From the NCBI RefSeq assembly GCF_009758205.1, contig NZ_WRXN01000017.1, positions 1-64,000 of the forward strand: DNA of 64,000 nt. Reading direction: 5' to 3'. The position numbers were made by a program, and so were the translations under genes. This document shows, in pieces, positions 25,412-34,540 of the stretch; within the stretch, counting starts at the first letter, position 1; each line of letters begins with the position of its first letter. The notes beneath the pieces are model-generated. The model saw only the letters and a list, made by a program, of their open reading frames with translations. It was not told where the DNA came from and ran no database searches. Source of the DNA: Chitinophaga tropicalis. GTDB taxonomy: Bacteria; Bacteroidota; Bacteroidia; Chitinophagales; Chitinophagaceae.

Positions 25412-25810
25412 TTATTTTACCCTCACATAGATCTTCCCTACCCGGGCACTATTGTGCACGGACAGCAGGGATAATGTGTCTGAACTGATGGTACAGCTGA
25501 ATATCCTCGGATTCCAGGGATCGCTGTCTGCCACCAGATAAGGCAGTTTATCACTCTTGAAGGCCATGAGGAAACTCTCTTTTGCCAGCAGCGTATCGTG
25601 GCTGTAGGTCAGCATTTTATTGCCGTTAAATTGGAGGATACGCATGGAACCCTCGGGCGATAATTCTTTGGGTCCGGCTGCTGTACTGGTATAGAGTAAT
25701 CTCCAGCTACCCTGTAGCTGTTGAGTGGGATTGTCTGCCAGTTTATCCTTTTTACATTGGGAATGCATAAGCAATACCAGCAGTAGTGTGACAGTTGTGT
25801 AGGCGCGCAT
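25412..25810 (-). CDS. Small lipoprotein, lipocalin-like
   Basis: 132 aa. A lipoprotein signal ends at Cys19 (LLMHSQCKK), followed by a basic then acidic linker. The body reads LQGSWRLLYTST, then MRILQFNGNKMLTY, then FSCTISSDTLSLL, the alternating strand pattern of small lipocalin-like or META-type lipoproteins that are frequent in Bacteroidota. No function can be assigned. It converges with ysxC (31 bp gap). Confidence 0.7.
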   Translation of the reverse strand: MRAYTTVTLLLVLLMHSQCKKDKLADNPTQQLQGSWRLLYTSTAAGPKELSPEGSMRILQFNGNKMLTYSHDTLLAKESFLMAFKSDKLPYLVADSDPWNPRIFSCTISSDTLSLLSVHNSARVGKIYVRVK

Positions 25811-25961
25811 GTTACAGTTGTTCAGAATCTTGCTATAAGTTAACGTAAATTTTGGGAATTAAGGTATAACAAGGGGGAATTTTTTGGCAGGGAGAGGGGG
25901 GAAAATATCCGTTGGGTGTGTACACACCCAAAAGAGAAAGAGAGGTCCAATTGGGTGCCTG

Positions 25962-26435
25962 TCAGTTCACGACCTTATCGGCGCAGCAACTGCTGGCAAA
26001 AGCGTCAGGTTTGGCTTTAAAGGCAAATCCCATACCCAGGATATAACCCATTGCTTCACGCAGCGCCAGGTTACTCTTAAACTGGGGATTTGTGTTGATG
26101 TCAGCATGTACTTCCATGTCCACATCGTATTCTGTGAACATATCGCACAGCTCATAAGCAATTTCGATGCTTTTAGCCACTTCAATGAGCATACGCTCCT
26201 TGATAGAATAAGAGTCCCGTGTTTTTTCATTGTGGATGAACATGAACCCTCCATGCCCTTCACGCAGGAAAACGATCACGGTGGCAAATTCGGTTTCAAC
26301 ACCTTTTACCTGTGAATCTGTACCAATACATACTTTTAAGTGAAAGCCCTTGCCGGTTTCCCGGATAATAGCCTGGCGCACTTCTTCTTTAATTGGCAAA
26401 TGAATCGGTTCGCCATTGAATCTTCTCCATTTCAT
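25962..26435 (-). CDS. YkuK-like protein (DUF458, RNase H-like fold)
   Basis: 157 aa. KVCIGTDSQVKG near residue 40 is the hallmark of the YkuK/DUF458 group, followed by FATVIVFLREGHGGF, ERMLIEVAKSIEIAYELC and VHADINTNPQFKSN. These proteins are predicted to have an RNase H-like fold, with Asp residues (D in GTDSQ and in HADIN) placed where a metal site would be. The biological role is unknown. The C-terminus ends in CCADKVVN. It is a single gene, with 150-180 bp spacers on both sides. Confidence 0.78.
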   Translation of the reverse strand: MKWRRFNGEPIHLPIKEEVRQAIIRETGKGFHLKVCIGTDSQVKGVETEFATVIVFLREGHGGFMFIHNEKTRDSYSIKERMLIEVAKSIEIAYELCDMFTEYDVDMEVHADINTNPQFKSNLALREAMGYILGMGFAFKAKPDAFASSCCADKVVN

Positions 26436-26619
26436 GATGATATATATGATTAGAGTGAATAGGCGTGGTGGTTACAATAAAAGCCGATCTAAAGGTGCAA
26501 TGCCGGTTTTCAGGAATAGTATAGTCGAATTTACTGAAAAATAACGAATGGCGGACCGCAGTAGCGAATTAATATCGCCCGTTGCGGTCTGCCATTCAAT
26601 ATAAGGGGAATGATCTGTT

Positions 26620-26997
26620 TTAGTATTGACCTGTGGACAGTAATACCAGTGTACATGCTTCTATCGGCTCAATTCCTTTACTGCTGGCCATTTCGGCCAG
26701 TTCGTGGTTCTCTGCGCCAGGATTGAAAATGATACGTTTGGGATGCAGCTGCATAATATAATCATAATATTCTTTCTGGCGGACGGGGTTCATGTATACA
26801 GTTACAGTATCTACATCATCATGAACAGGATGGTCTTTTGTAATGGGAATATCTGCTATCTGCGCATCCTTCTTACCGATGGCAAGGACCGGGTGACCAT
26901 GAGCTGCCAGCCTGGAAACTGCCAGGTAGCTGTATCTGTTGGGGTTTGGAGAGGCGCCCAGGACTACGGTCTTCTTTTTGTTACTCATAACACTCAT
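26620..26997 (-). CDS. CoA-binding domain protein (YccU/YneT-like)
   Basis: 125 aa. A single Rossmann CoA-binding domain: KTVVLGASPNPNRYSYLA, then GHPVLAIGKKDAQIADIPI, then VDTVTVYMNPVRQKEYYDYI, then RIIFNPGAENHELAEMA, and the conserved Cys in EACTLVLL. Stand-alone proteins of this size bind CoA or acyl-CoA; their physiological role is unclear. Met4 (26988) is an alternative start. Confidence 0.82.
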   Translation of the reverse strand: MSVMSNKKKTVVLGASPNPNRYSYLAVSRLAAHGHPVLAIGKKDAQIADIPITKDHPVHDDVDTVTVYMNPVRQKEYYDYIMQLHPKRIIFNPGAENHELAEMASSKGIEPIEACTLVLLSTGQY

Positions 26998-27147
26998 TTT
27001 AAAAGGGTGCCTGCCAGGATATACACCCCGGCAGGTACTTTATACAAAGCAAACATTACACCAATAAGCCCCGGCCTCCGGTTTAACAACAGGGCTCTGC
27101 TGTTTTCAGAGCTTTCAATAATTATTGAAATATCCGGGCAAAAAATA

Positions 27148-27654
27148 TTATTTGAATAGCTTCATCAGCGTGCCATAGAACCAGCTTTCCTCCGCTTTCA
27201 CAAAGGCGCTCATGGTTTTATCTGTCTGATGGGCAAATTTGTTAATATTCTGAATAGATTCCCTGAATGATTTCACATGCTTATCTTTCGCATCTCCCTC
27301 TACATCCTGTAGCTGGTTTAAGGTTTTAAGGATAGGGTCCAGCTCCCGGCGCTTACGTTCCCTGGCTATGTAGGTGGCTACTTTCCAGATATCTTTTTCT
27401 GCGATGAAGTATTCCTTGCGTTCTCCCGGTATAAGCACCCGCTCTACCAATCCCCAGTTGATCAGCTCACGCACGTTCATATTGGTGTTTCCCCTCGAGA
27501 TATTCAGTTCTGCCATGATATCGTCTGCACTCAGCGGGTCAGGCATAACTATCAGCAAGGCATGTATCTGGGCCATAGTGCGGTTAATACCCCACTGTGC
27601 TCCAAGAGAACCCCATGTTTGAATGAATTGTGCTTTGGCTTCCGCTAACTTCAT
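27148..27654 (-). CDS. GbsR/MarR-family transcriptional regulator
   Basis: 168 aa. A winged helix-turn-helix occupies about residues 25-95: SADDIMAELNISRGNTNMNV is the recognition region and RELINWGLVERVLIPGERKE the wing. The C-terminal half is helical and charged (ARERKRRELDPILKTL, FRESIQNINKF), a likely dimer interface. GbsR proteins commonly repress osmolyte or transport genes; no such gene adjoins it, so the target is unknown. A strong promoter sits 20 bases before the ATG, and the inverted TTGAA / TTTTGAA elements there could be an autoregulatory site. Confidence 0.85.
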   Translation of the reverse strand: MKLAEAKAQFIQTWGSLGAQWGINRTMAQIHALLIVMPDPLSADDIMAELNISRGNTNMNVRELINWGLVERVLIPGERKEYFIAEKDIWKVATYIARERKRRELDPILKTLNQLQDVEGDAKDKHVKSFRESIQNINKFAHQTDKTMSAFVKAEESWFYGTLMKLFK

Positions 27655-27673
27655 GTACTGTTATTTCTTCATT

Positions 27674-27703
27674 CAAAAGTATATAAAGTTATTGAACTTT
27701 CAA
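27674..27703 (-). promoter_or_regulatory. Bacteroidota promoter of the GbsR-type regulator
   Basis: On the minus strand TTG (27703-27701), exactly 19 bases, then TACTTTTG (27681-27674). This fits the consensus TTG-N19-TAnnTTTG. Confidence 0.75.
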
Positions 27704-27878
27704 AAGGTAATGAAAGTGAGAGGTCGATCAGTTTAAATTCTTAGCCGGCCGCAGGCCCAAAAAGCTCGAAGGTAAAAGCATTTTTTTGAGCAGTTTCTTC
27801 GCATTTAGTATGATATAAAGCTCCAAACAGGTACACCACCTGAAGATAAGAAGTATGAGAAGAAGTGAACCGGTTTAT

Positions 27879-28271
27879 TTATGCTTTTGAATACAGGGCA
27901 ACCCTGTTCCCGTCAGTATCAAAAATAATAGCAAAATATCCCAGGTCCTGAAGCTCTGACATAGGGCGTTTATCCAGTTCTATTTTCCCGCCGGCATCTT
28001 CTACGCGGTCCAGCACAGTGGTAAGATCATCTCCGGCATACAGGTAGATCAGGCTGCCCCGTTGACTGGGCAGATAATCTGAGCCCTGTACAATGGCGCC
28101 TCCAATGCCGCCATTTTCATTGTCACACGGGAAGAATCCCATCCTTTTAAAACCCAGTTGTTGTTCCGGCATCTCATAACTAAAGATCTGGCTGTAAAAT
28201 TTCCTTGCCCTGTCAAAATCATGTACAGGGATCTCGAACCAGCTTAAAGCGTTCTTAGGAACTTGATGCAT
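27879..28271 (-). CDS. VOC-family (glyoxalase/bleomycin-resistance-like) protein
   Basis: 130 aa with two beta-alpha-beta-beta-beta modules. The first has LSWFEIPVHDFDRARKFYSQ, the second YLYAGDDLTTVLDRVEDAGG, ending FAIIFDTDGNRVALYS. Possible metal ligands are His18, Glu and Asp in these motifs. The VOC fold includes dioxygenases, isomerases and binding proteins, so no specific reaction can be assigned. It is a single gene on the minus strand between the GbsR gene and pdhC. Confidence 0.8.
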   Translation of the reverse strand: MHQVPKNALSWFEIPVHDFDRARKFYSQIFSYEMPEQQLGFKRMGFFPCDNENGGIGGAIVQGSDYLPSQRGSLIYLYAGDDLTTVLDRVEDAGGKIELDKRPMSELQDLGYFAIIFDTDGNRVALYSKA

Positions 28272-28371
28272 TTGATGAAAATTGGGGGGTTACCTAAATT
28301 TAGTTAATTAATGTTAAATCTCAAATTCCAGGATTGAATAGCAGTGTGTTAGCATGATAAAATAAGGGTAT

Positions 28372-28406
28372 AAAAAAACAGGTGTTCGCATACGCGAACA
28401 CCTGTT
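28372..28406 (-). terminator. Intrinsic terminator after pdhC
   Basis: AACAGGTGTTCGC pairs perfectly with GCGAACACCTGTT (28377-28406, loop ATAC), followed on the minus strand by a run of seven T. Confidence 0.9.
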
Positions 28407-28433
28407 TTCTATAATGAGGTGATATTGTAATTG

Positions 28434-30077
28434 TTACACCAGCATGGTTACCGGGTTTTCCAGGTATCCTTTCAGGGTAGCCAGGAAGCGTGCTCCTACG
28501 GCGCCGTCTACACTACGATGGTCGCAGCTGAGGGTAAGCTTCATGATATTCACAACTTTGAACTGTCCTTTTTCAGATACTACGGTTTCTTTGATACCAC
28601 CAACAGCCAGGATAGCAGAATCCGGAGGATTGATGATGGCAGTGAATTCATCAATGCCCATCATACCCAGGTTGGAGATAGTAAAAGTATTGCCGGAGAA
28701 ATCCTGTGGCTGCAGTTTTTTGTTCTTGGCTTTGTCATACAGATCTTTTGCTTCACCTGCTATCTGGCTGAGTGTTTTCTGATCTGCAAAGCGGATCACA
28801 GGAACTATCAGACCGTCTTCAATAGCTACAGCGGAACCGATATGCACATGGTGGTTCTGGCGGATAAAGTCGCCCATCCAGCTGCTATTTACGTCAGGGT
28901 GCTGACGCAGTGCAAGGGCAGAAGCTTTGATCACCATATCGTTGAAAGAGATCTTAACAGGAGAAACTTCGTTGATGGCTTTACGTGCTTCCATCGCCTT
29001 ATCCATGTTGATCTCTACTTTCAGGTAGAAGTGAGGTGCAGAGAATTTACTTTCGCTCAGGCGTTTAGCGATCACTTTACGCATCTGGCTCAGCTGAACA
29101 TCTGTATGTCCTTCCTGACCTGCAGGTACGAAAGAAGCAGCTTTTGCAGCAGGAGCAGTGCCGGCAGCTTTAGTCTGTGCCGGAGCGGCAGATGGTACGA
29201 AGCTATCAACATCTTTTTTCACGATCCTGCCACCGTCGCCGGAGCCGGTTACCTGTTTGATATCGATACCTTTCTCTTCAGCCAGTTTTTTGGCCAGAGG
29301 AGAGGCTTTCACACGTCCGTCTTTGCTTTCTGATGCTTCAGGAGTAGCAGAAGGAGCTGAAGATGCAGCCGGAGTGGCGGCAGGAGCATCAGCTTTAGCG
29401 GCAGGTTTTGCGCCACCTGAGCCTTCAGCGGCCAGGATAGCATCTACATTAGTGCCCTTCTTACCTACGATGGCAATGATACCATTTACTTTGGCAGCAT
29501 CACCTTCTTTCACACCGACATATAATAATTCACCGTCAGCGTAGCCGATCACTTCCATGGTAGCTTTATCAGTTTCTACCTCGGCCAGTACATCGTCACT
29601 CTTTACGGTATCACCTACTTTTTTGTTCCAGGCTACGATCTTGCCTTCGGTCATAGTATCGCTCAGCAGCGGCATGCGGATCACAGTAGCGTTTTTCAGC
29701 GCTTCAGCGGCAGCGGCGCTATCTGCGCTGCTGGCAGCAGGAGCAGGTGCCGGAGCTGCACTAGCCTGGGCCGGTGCAGGTTGAGATGCAGCCTGACCGT
29801 TAGTATTTTTTCCTTCCAGTAAAGGCTTATAATCTTCACCAGCCTTACCTACGATAGCTATAATTTCATTTACTTTAGCAGCCTTACCCTTCTCGACACC
29901 TATATATAATAGTGTACCCTCTACATAACCCATTACTTCCATGGTGGCTTTATCCGTTTCCACCTCAGCAATTACGTCGTCTGCTTTTACGGTATCACCT
30001 ACCTTTTTATGCCATTCCGCGATCACCCCTTCAGTCATCGTGTCACTTAAAAGGGGCATTCTGATAACTTCTGCCAT
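28434..30077 (-). CDS. pdhC: Pyruvate dehydrogenase E2, dihydrolipoamide acetyltransferase
   Basis: 547 aa from the ATG at 30077 (MAEVIRMPLLSDTMTEG). The frame extends 8 codons upstream but lipoyl domains start at this Met. Two lipoyl domains carry lipoyl-lysines Lys43 and Lys171 (both in VETDKATMEV). Ala/Pro-rich linkers follow, then a peripheral-subunit-binding domain (about 265-300, VKASPLAKKLAEEKGID) and the catalytic domain (about 325-547), with His520 and Asp524 in DHRSVDG. It transfers acetyl from lipoamide to CoA in the pyruvate dehydrogenase complex. The E1 genes are not in the window. A -7 box TAGGTTTG lies at 30106-30099. Confidence 0.93.
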   Translation of the reverse strand: MAEVIRMPLLSDTMTEGVIAEWHKKVGDTVKADDVIAEVETDKATMEVMGYVEGTLLYIGVEKGKAAKVNEIIAIVGKAGEDYKPLLEGKNTNGQAASQPAPAQASAAPAPAPAASSADSAAAAEALKNATVIRMPLLSDTMTEGKIVAWNKKVGDTVKSDDVLAEVETDKATMEVIGYADGELLYVGVKEGDAAKVNGIIAIVGKKGTNVDAILAAEGSGGAKPAAKADAPAATPAASSAPSATPEASESKDGRVKASPLAKKLAEEKGIDIKQVTGSGDGGRIVKKDVDSFVPSAAPAQTKAAGTAPAAKAASFVPAGQEGHTDVQLSQMRKVIAKRLSESKFSAPHFYLKVEINMDKAMEARKAINEVSPVKISFNDMVIKASALALRQHPDVNSSWMGDFIRQNHHVHIGSAVAIEDGLIVPVIRFADQKTLSQIAGEAKDLYDKAKNKKLQPQDFSGNTFTISNLGMMGIDEFTAIINPPDSAILAVGGIKETVVSEKGQFKVVNIMKLTLSCDHRSVDGAVGARFLATLKGYLENPVTMLV

Positions 30078-30166
30078 AGTATTTTTCCAAATTTTGCCCA
30101 AACCTACAAAAGAAATGCGAATTGTGAAAGTCAGATTAAGGAAGTTATTCTTTCCCGGTACTGTGG

Positions 30167-32071
30167 TTAAAAATCAAGCTCCATGTTCAGCTTGTCTTTC
30201 AGCTCTTTCACTAAAGGATATTTTTCCGTCATCAGCTGGAACTGTTCGCGGCTGGATAACGGAGCAGGACCAATGTCCTGTGTCTGCTGGCTTTCATCCA
30301 GCTGTAAAGTAAGCACAATAGCCGGATTGTGAAACTTTTCCTTGAAGAAAGCTGAAATAGCCAGCTTTTCTTCTTCCATGAAACGGAATTGTACAATATT
30401 CCTGCTTGTAATAGCTATTTCTTCGGTACCCGGCAGGGAAATAGTAGCCAGCTGTAAATTGCTGACAACCGTCATTTTGTTTGCCTGCCGGAACTTATCT
30501 ATAAATTCCTCCCAGTAGACGTGCAGGGCGCCCAGTGTAATAGGAATGCTTTGCTGTACAGTATGTACCTGCTGTCTGGCTGCCAGCGCCTCTTTCATAG
30601 CTGCCAGGCCTGTCAGCTTGGGCTGAGGGCCAGCCGGTTGTGCCGGTTTTGCAGCCGGAGCAGCTGTTGCCGTTGCCGTAACCGGAACCTGTTGTATTGG
30701 CTCTGGTTGCGGCTGATACTGAGCCGGTTGCTGAGGCTGTGGTTGGTATTGGGGCTGCTGCTGAACAGGTTGCTGAGGCACTGCAGCCGGTGTTTCTATT
30801 GTTAATCGTGCTTCATTAGCGGCTATAGACGCAGTAGTAGCGGGTTGCCCTGCCGGAGATTTGCCGGCTGGAGCAGGCTGCGCGAAGGAAGCCCGTAGTT
30901 TCTGAGGGGCCGCCCCGTCAGCTACCAGTTTTTTTTTTACTACCTCTCCGGTCTGATCATCGCTGACAAGTGTAACCGCCTGCTGAAGGTAACAGAGCTT
31001 TATCAGCGCCATTTCCACGTGCAGCCTTTTATTGCGCGCCATACGGTAGTTGATCTCCGTTTCATTAAGCAGGTGCAGTGCCGTGATCAGGTAAGAAGGG
31101 CTCAGCTTGCTGGACATCTGTTTATACCTGTCCTTCAGATTACCCGATACTTCTACCAGATGCAATACTCTTTCTTCCTTGCACATCAGCAGGTTACGCA
31201 GAAACTCTGCCCAGCCGTTCAGGAAGTTATCACCCTCAAATCCTTTTTGTAATATTTCATCGAAGATGAGCAGGGCATTAGCTACATCCTGTTGCAACAC
31301 CGCGTCCATGACCTTGAAGAAATAGTCATAGTCCAGTATGTTCAGATGTTCAAGCGTATTCTGATAAGTGAGCCGGCCACCGGTAAAACTGACGATCTTA
31401 TCCAGTGTGCTCAGGGAATCACGCATACAGCCATCCGTTTTCTGAGCTACCAGGTGCAAAGCATCCTGCTCTGCCTGGATATGTTCTTTCTGACAGATCT
31501 CCTGCAGGTGATCTACCGTGTCCTGTATGGTGATACGCTTGAAATCAAAGATCTGACAACGGCTCAGGATAGTAGGTAATATCTTGTGTTTTTCTGTTGT
31601 AGCCAGGATGAAGATGGCATAGGAGGGCGGTTCTTCCAGCGTTTTCAGAAATGCGTTGAACGCTGAGGAACTGAGCATGTGAACCTCATCTATGATATAG
31701 ATCTTGTATTTACCTGCCTGCGGAGCAAAACGTACCTGCTCTACCAGCGTACGGATATCGTCTACCGAGTTGTTGGAAGCAGCATCCAGCTCATGAATGT
31801 TAAAAGAGCTGCCTTCATTGAAAGACGTACAGGAATGACATTGATTACAGGCTTCACCGTCAGGCTGGAGATTCTCACAATTGATTGTTTTGGCCAGGAT
31901 ACGGGCACAGGTGGTTTTACCTACCCCTCTCGGACCGCAGAACAGAAAGGCGTGAGCCAGCTGATTGTTCCGGATCGCATTTTTAAGAGTAGTCGTAATA
32001 TGTGATTGTCCTACTACGGTTGAAAAATTCTGTGGACGGTATTTACGGGCTGAAACGATAAAATTCTCCAT
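30167..32071 (-). CDS. dnaX: DNA polymerase III subunit gamma/tau
   Basis: 634 aa from the ATG at 32071 (MENFIVSARKYRPQ). The 21 upstream codons of open frame are not typical. The clamp-loader AAA+ module has Walker A G46-PRGVGKT53, a zinc site Cys65-Cys75-Cys78-Cys81, Walker B YIIDEVHML and sensor 1 ILATTE. Domain III ends near residue 370. A run of ten A codes K379-K381 and is followed by stops in both other frames (see separate entry), so a short gamma form of 382 or 384 aa is likely alongside tau. The middle is Pro/Gln-rich (about 440-500, QPQYQPQPQQPAQYQPQPEP). The C-terminal domain (about 515-634) would bind the polymerase and helicase. Confidence 0.95.
   Translation of the reverse strand: MENFIVSARKYRPQNFSTVVGQSHITTTLKNAIRNNQLAHAFLFCGPRGVGKTTCARILAKTINCENLQPDGEACNQCHSCTSFNEGSSFNIHELDAASNNSVDDIRTLVEQVRFAPQAGKYKIYIIDEVHMLSSSAFNAFLKTLEEPPSYAIFILATTEKHKILPTILSRCQIFDFKRITIQDTVDHLQEICQKEHIQAEQDALHLVAQKTDGCMRDSLSTLDKIVSFTGGRLTYQNTLEHLNILDYDYFFKVMDAVLQQDVANALLIFDEILQKGFEGDNFLNGWAEFLRNLLMCKEERVLHLVEVSGNLKDRYKQMSSKLSPSYLITALHLLNETEINYRMARNKRLHVEMALIKLCYLQQAVTLVSDDQTGEVVKKKLVADGAAPQKLRASFAQPAPAGKSPAGQPATTASIAANEARLTIETPAAVPQQPVQQQPQYQPQPQQPAQYQPQPEPIQQVPVTATATAAPAAKPAQPAGPQPKLTGLAAMKEALAARQQVHTVQQSIPITLGALHVYWEEFIDKFRQANKMTVVSNLQLATISLPGTEEIAITSRNIVQFRFMEEEKLAISAFFKEKFHNPAIVLTLQLDESQQTQDIGPAPLSSREQFQLMTEKYPLVKELKDKLNMELDF
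30929..30938 (-). promoter_or_regulatory. Ten-A slippery run in dnaX, candidate gamma/tau switch
   Basis: On the coding strand the codons GTA GTA AAA AAA AAA CTG contain ten consecutive A. Losing one A gives Asn-Trp then TAG; gaining one A, or a -1 ribosomal shift, gives Thr-Gly-Ser then TGA. Both end within about four codons, just after the AAA+ and collar domains. In Thermus a run of nine A in dnaX makes gamma by transcriptional slippage, and E. coli uses a -1 ribosomal shift. Confidence 0.7.
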
Positions 32072-32378
32072 ATAAACAACGCATTCGCGAAGGCCGAAAG
32101 TACAGAAAATTGTCCATAGTCTGATGAGCTTCACTCATGCTACTAATATGACAAGTAGTTATATATTATGAATGATTGACCAGTGAATTTATAACATTTG
32201 TTGCTCCTTTCACCAGCTATAAACAGTGAAAGTTACCATGTGCGAATACATAAAGTTTTAAATTTCATCTGTTTTGGTTAAATTTATACCATAATCATAT
32301 CCAATAGAAAGACCAGCTTTGGAACACGTTGAGCGCTGATGTTAAGATTATTACATACGCCAGTTTTTTAATTTTCAG

Positions 32379-33257
32379 ATGCATACACTAGCCCCCGGCA
32401 CCACATACGTGCTTGTTTCAATGATCTTCGCATCAGGGAATCCTGTACTCTCTGCAATGCCCCTTGCTGTTGTATCCCTTACAGCCAGCCTGGTCCTCCT
32501 GGCACTACTGATAGCAGCAGCATATTACATCAGCAGGCTGAAAAGAAAACTGCGCAACCTGGAGCAGGAGATTATACAACAGGCTACAAGCCAGCAGGAA
32601 CAACTTACCCGTCTCAGTAAACAGGTACGTACCCCATTGACCGCTGTAGTCGGTTTCAGTGAACAATTGCGGCATACGCCACTTTTGAATGATCAGCATG
32701 AACTATTAAAAGTTGTGGACGATGCTGCGGTAGAACTGATGAAGATCTTTGACCATGTCTATGCAACGGGGGAAGCGCCTCCCGTTCAGCCACCTGTACC
32801 GCAAACCATGATCATTACACAGCGGGAAATAGATAAGATGAACAGTGATTTCATGAAAGGGAAATATGTACTGGTAGCAGATGACCAGGAAATGAACCTC
32901 CTGCTCATGGATAAAATACTTACCCGCTGGCAATGCCGTTTTGATAAAGCAACAGATGGTGCAGCAGCATATGAATTGTTCATGGCCAATCATTATGATA
33001 TGATCCTGCTGGACCTGCAAATGCCACGGATGACAGGCATTGATGTGACAAAAAGGATACGTGCGGATAAGGACCCCCTGAAAGCACGCGTGCCCGTACT
33101 GGCATTAACGTCAGATATTACAATGCCGGAGACCGAGGAATTCCGTCTTGCAGGGTTTGATGATTACCTGCTGAAACCATTCAGGGAAAAAGATATCTAT
33201 CATACAATAGTAAGACATCTTACTACAGAAAATACTCCTGTGAAACGATCTGTGTAA
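32379..33257 (+). CDS. Membrane protein with dead HisKA motif fused to a receiver domain
   Basis: 292 aa. A membrane helix (about 27-52), a short coiled coil (52-80) and a HisKA-like dimerisation hairpin (about 75-128). The motif reads LSKQVRTPLTAVVGFSEQL, where kinases have SHEIRTPL: the phospho-acceptor His is Lys81. No ATP-binding domain follows. Instead a linker leads to an intact receiver domain (about 161-285) with the acidic pair ADDQ, Asp212 in LLDLQMP, the Thr/Ser in ALTSD and Lys in LLKPF. It therefore cannot autophosphorylate and must receive phosphate from another kinase or phosphotransfer protein, perhaps as a phosphate sink or scaffold. It is monocistronic with a terminator. Confidence 0.8.
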   Translation: MHTLAPGTTYVLVSMIFASGNPVLSAMPLAVVSLTASLVLLALLIAAAYYISRLKRKLRNLEQEIIQQATSQQEQLTRLSKQVRTPLTAVVGFSEQLRHTPLLNDQHELLKVVDDAAVELMKIFDHVYATGEAPPVQPPVPQTMIITQREIDKMNSDFMKGKYVLVADDQEMNLLLMDKILTRWQCRFDKATDGAAAYELFMANHYDMILLDLQMPRMTGIDVTKRIRADKDPLKARVPVLALTSDITMPETEEFRLAGFDDYLLKPFREKDIYHTIVRHLTTENTPVKRSV

Positions 33258-33260
33258 AAA

Positions 33261-33290
33261 AGTAAAAGAGGCTTTAAGCCTCTTTTTACT
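33261..33290. terminator. Bidirectional terminator
   Basis: AGTAAAAGAGGCTT pairs with AAGCCTCTTTTTACT (one bulge), with A and T tracts on the two sides. It lies between the convergent genes at 32379 and 34461, and overlaps the last codons of the latter. Confidence 0.8.
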
Positions 33291-34461
33291 TTTTATTAAA
33301 CTCCAGGATAGGATGTCTTTTAAATTCTTTTGTTCTGTCAAACAGGTAACGGTAAGTGACCAGCTGCCGGCTGCGGGAAGTTCCCAGGCTCTCTGCCACG
33401 TTCATCATCTTCGGGTTAAAGTCCCCTATCCATTGTAATTCATATTCTTTATAGTGTGATTTTGGCTGAATGACTTTCGCTCCCTCTACTATCAGGAAGG
33501 AATCAGCCCCCTTTCCCTGGAATTCAGGCACCAAGCCGAATACTACTCCTGAAAATTTTGTACACTGTCCGGTTATTTTGAGCCAGAAGAAATGCAATTT
33601 CTGCAGCAAGCCAAATTTTCCATTCATATGTTTGAAGAACTGGTTTAACTCGGGAAGGTTCAGCCAGCAACCGATAGGTTCTTCATTGTAATACAGGAAC
33701 CATACTATTTTAGGGTCCATTACGGCAGACATCTGCTTAAAGATATTTAACGCCTGCTGTTTGGTAATATCTTTTCCACCATCATGTCCTGCCCATGCTT
33801 TATTGTAGACGATGGTGAAGTCCTCTGCGTATTTCTCCAGTTTATTCTTTTCAATATACCTGGCTTTATACCCTGGATCTTTCTTCAGCATTGCATGACG
33901 TTCAAAGAACTTAGGCTGTAACTGCTGATCTACCCTCATGGCATAACAGTACTGGTTGAAGAAGGGCTGGAAACCGTAGTTCTCCATCAGCTGTTTATAA
34001 TAGGGCGGGTTGTAGTTCATGCAGTACAATGGCTCGTGAAACCCTTCCACCAATAAGCCCCACCAGCGGTCCCTTTCCCCGAAGTTTATAGGGCCGTCCA
34101 TTGCTTCCATCCCTTTTTCTTTCAGCCATTGCTGGGCAGTGTCAAATAAAAGATTGGCAGCAGCCTGGTCGTTTATACAATCAAAAAAGCCAACGCCACC
34201 GGTAGGCTGGGTATCTCCCTTGGTCCTGTATTTTTTGTTGACAAATGCTGCTATACGACCTATCAATTCTCCTTTATCATTTTTCAGCAGCCAGCGTACA
34301 CATTCTCCATGCCGGAACGCTTTATTTTTTTCCGGGTCGAATACCTGTTCAATATCCTTATTCAGCGGACGTATCCATTCCGGATACCGTTTATTCAATA
34401 AAACGTGTACTTCGATGAATTGACGGGCTGTTTTTTCACTAGTTACGATCACCAGTTCCAT
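33286..34461 (-). CDS. GNAT-superfamily-like protein (YghO-like)
   Basis: 391 aa from the ATG at 34461 (MELVIVTSEKT). The pattern RRFIEVHVLLNKRYPEWIRP-like start, then GRIAAFVNKKY, then VGFFDCINDQAAANLLFDTA, resembles an N-terminal GNAT fold. Then DGPINFGERDRWWGLLVEGF and EPLYCMNYNPPYY are family hallmarks of YghO-type proteins, which have a second acetyltransferase-like half (PEFQGKGADSFLIVEGAK). The substrate and reaction are unknown. It is a single gene, divergent from the membrane-anchored protein at 34541. Confidence 0.7.
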   Translation of the reverse strand: MELVIVTSEKTARQFIEVHVLLNKRYPEWIRPLNKDIEQVFDPEKNKAFRHGECVRWLLKNDKGELIGRIAAFVNKKYRTKGDTQPTGGVGFFDCINDQAAANLLFDTAQQWLKEKGMEAMDGPINFGERDRWWGLLVEGFHEPLYCMNYNPPYYKQLMENYGFQPFFNQYCYAMRVDQQLQPKFFERHAMLKKDPGYKARYIEKNKLEKYAEDFTIVYNKAWAGHDGGKDITKQQALNIFKQMSAVMDPKIVWFLYYNEEPIGCWLNLPELNQFFKHMNGKFGLLQKLHFFWLKITGQCTKFSGVVFGLVPEFQGKGADSFLIVEGAKVIQPKSHYKEYELQWIGDFNPKMMNVAESLGTSRSRQLVTYRYLFDRTKEFKRHPILEFNKK

Positions 34462-34540
34462 AGAGACTATTTTGAATGTGTGCAAAAATAGCTTTTTTCA
34501 GTATCCGTACTCTGGCATTATTTTTTCTGTCTCGCTTGCT

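Noticed and set aside
28431-29333. 300-codon plus-strand frame opposite pdhC
   Set aside because: Antisense shadow of a conserved enzyme; Cys/Phe-rich composition typical of reverse frames.
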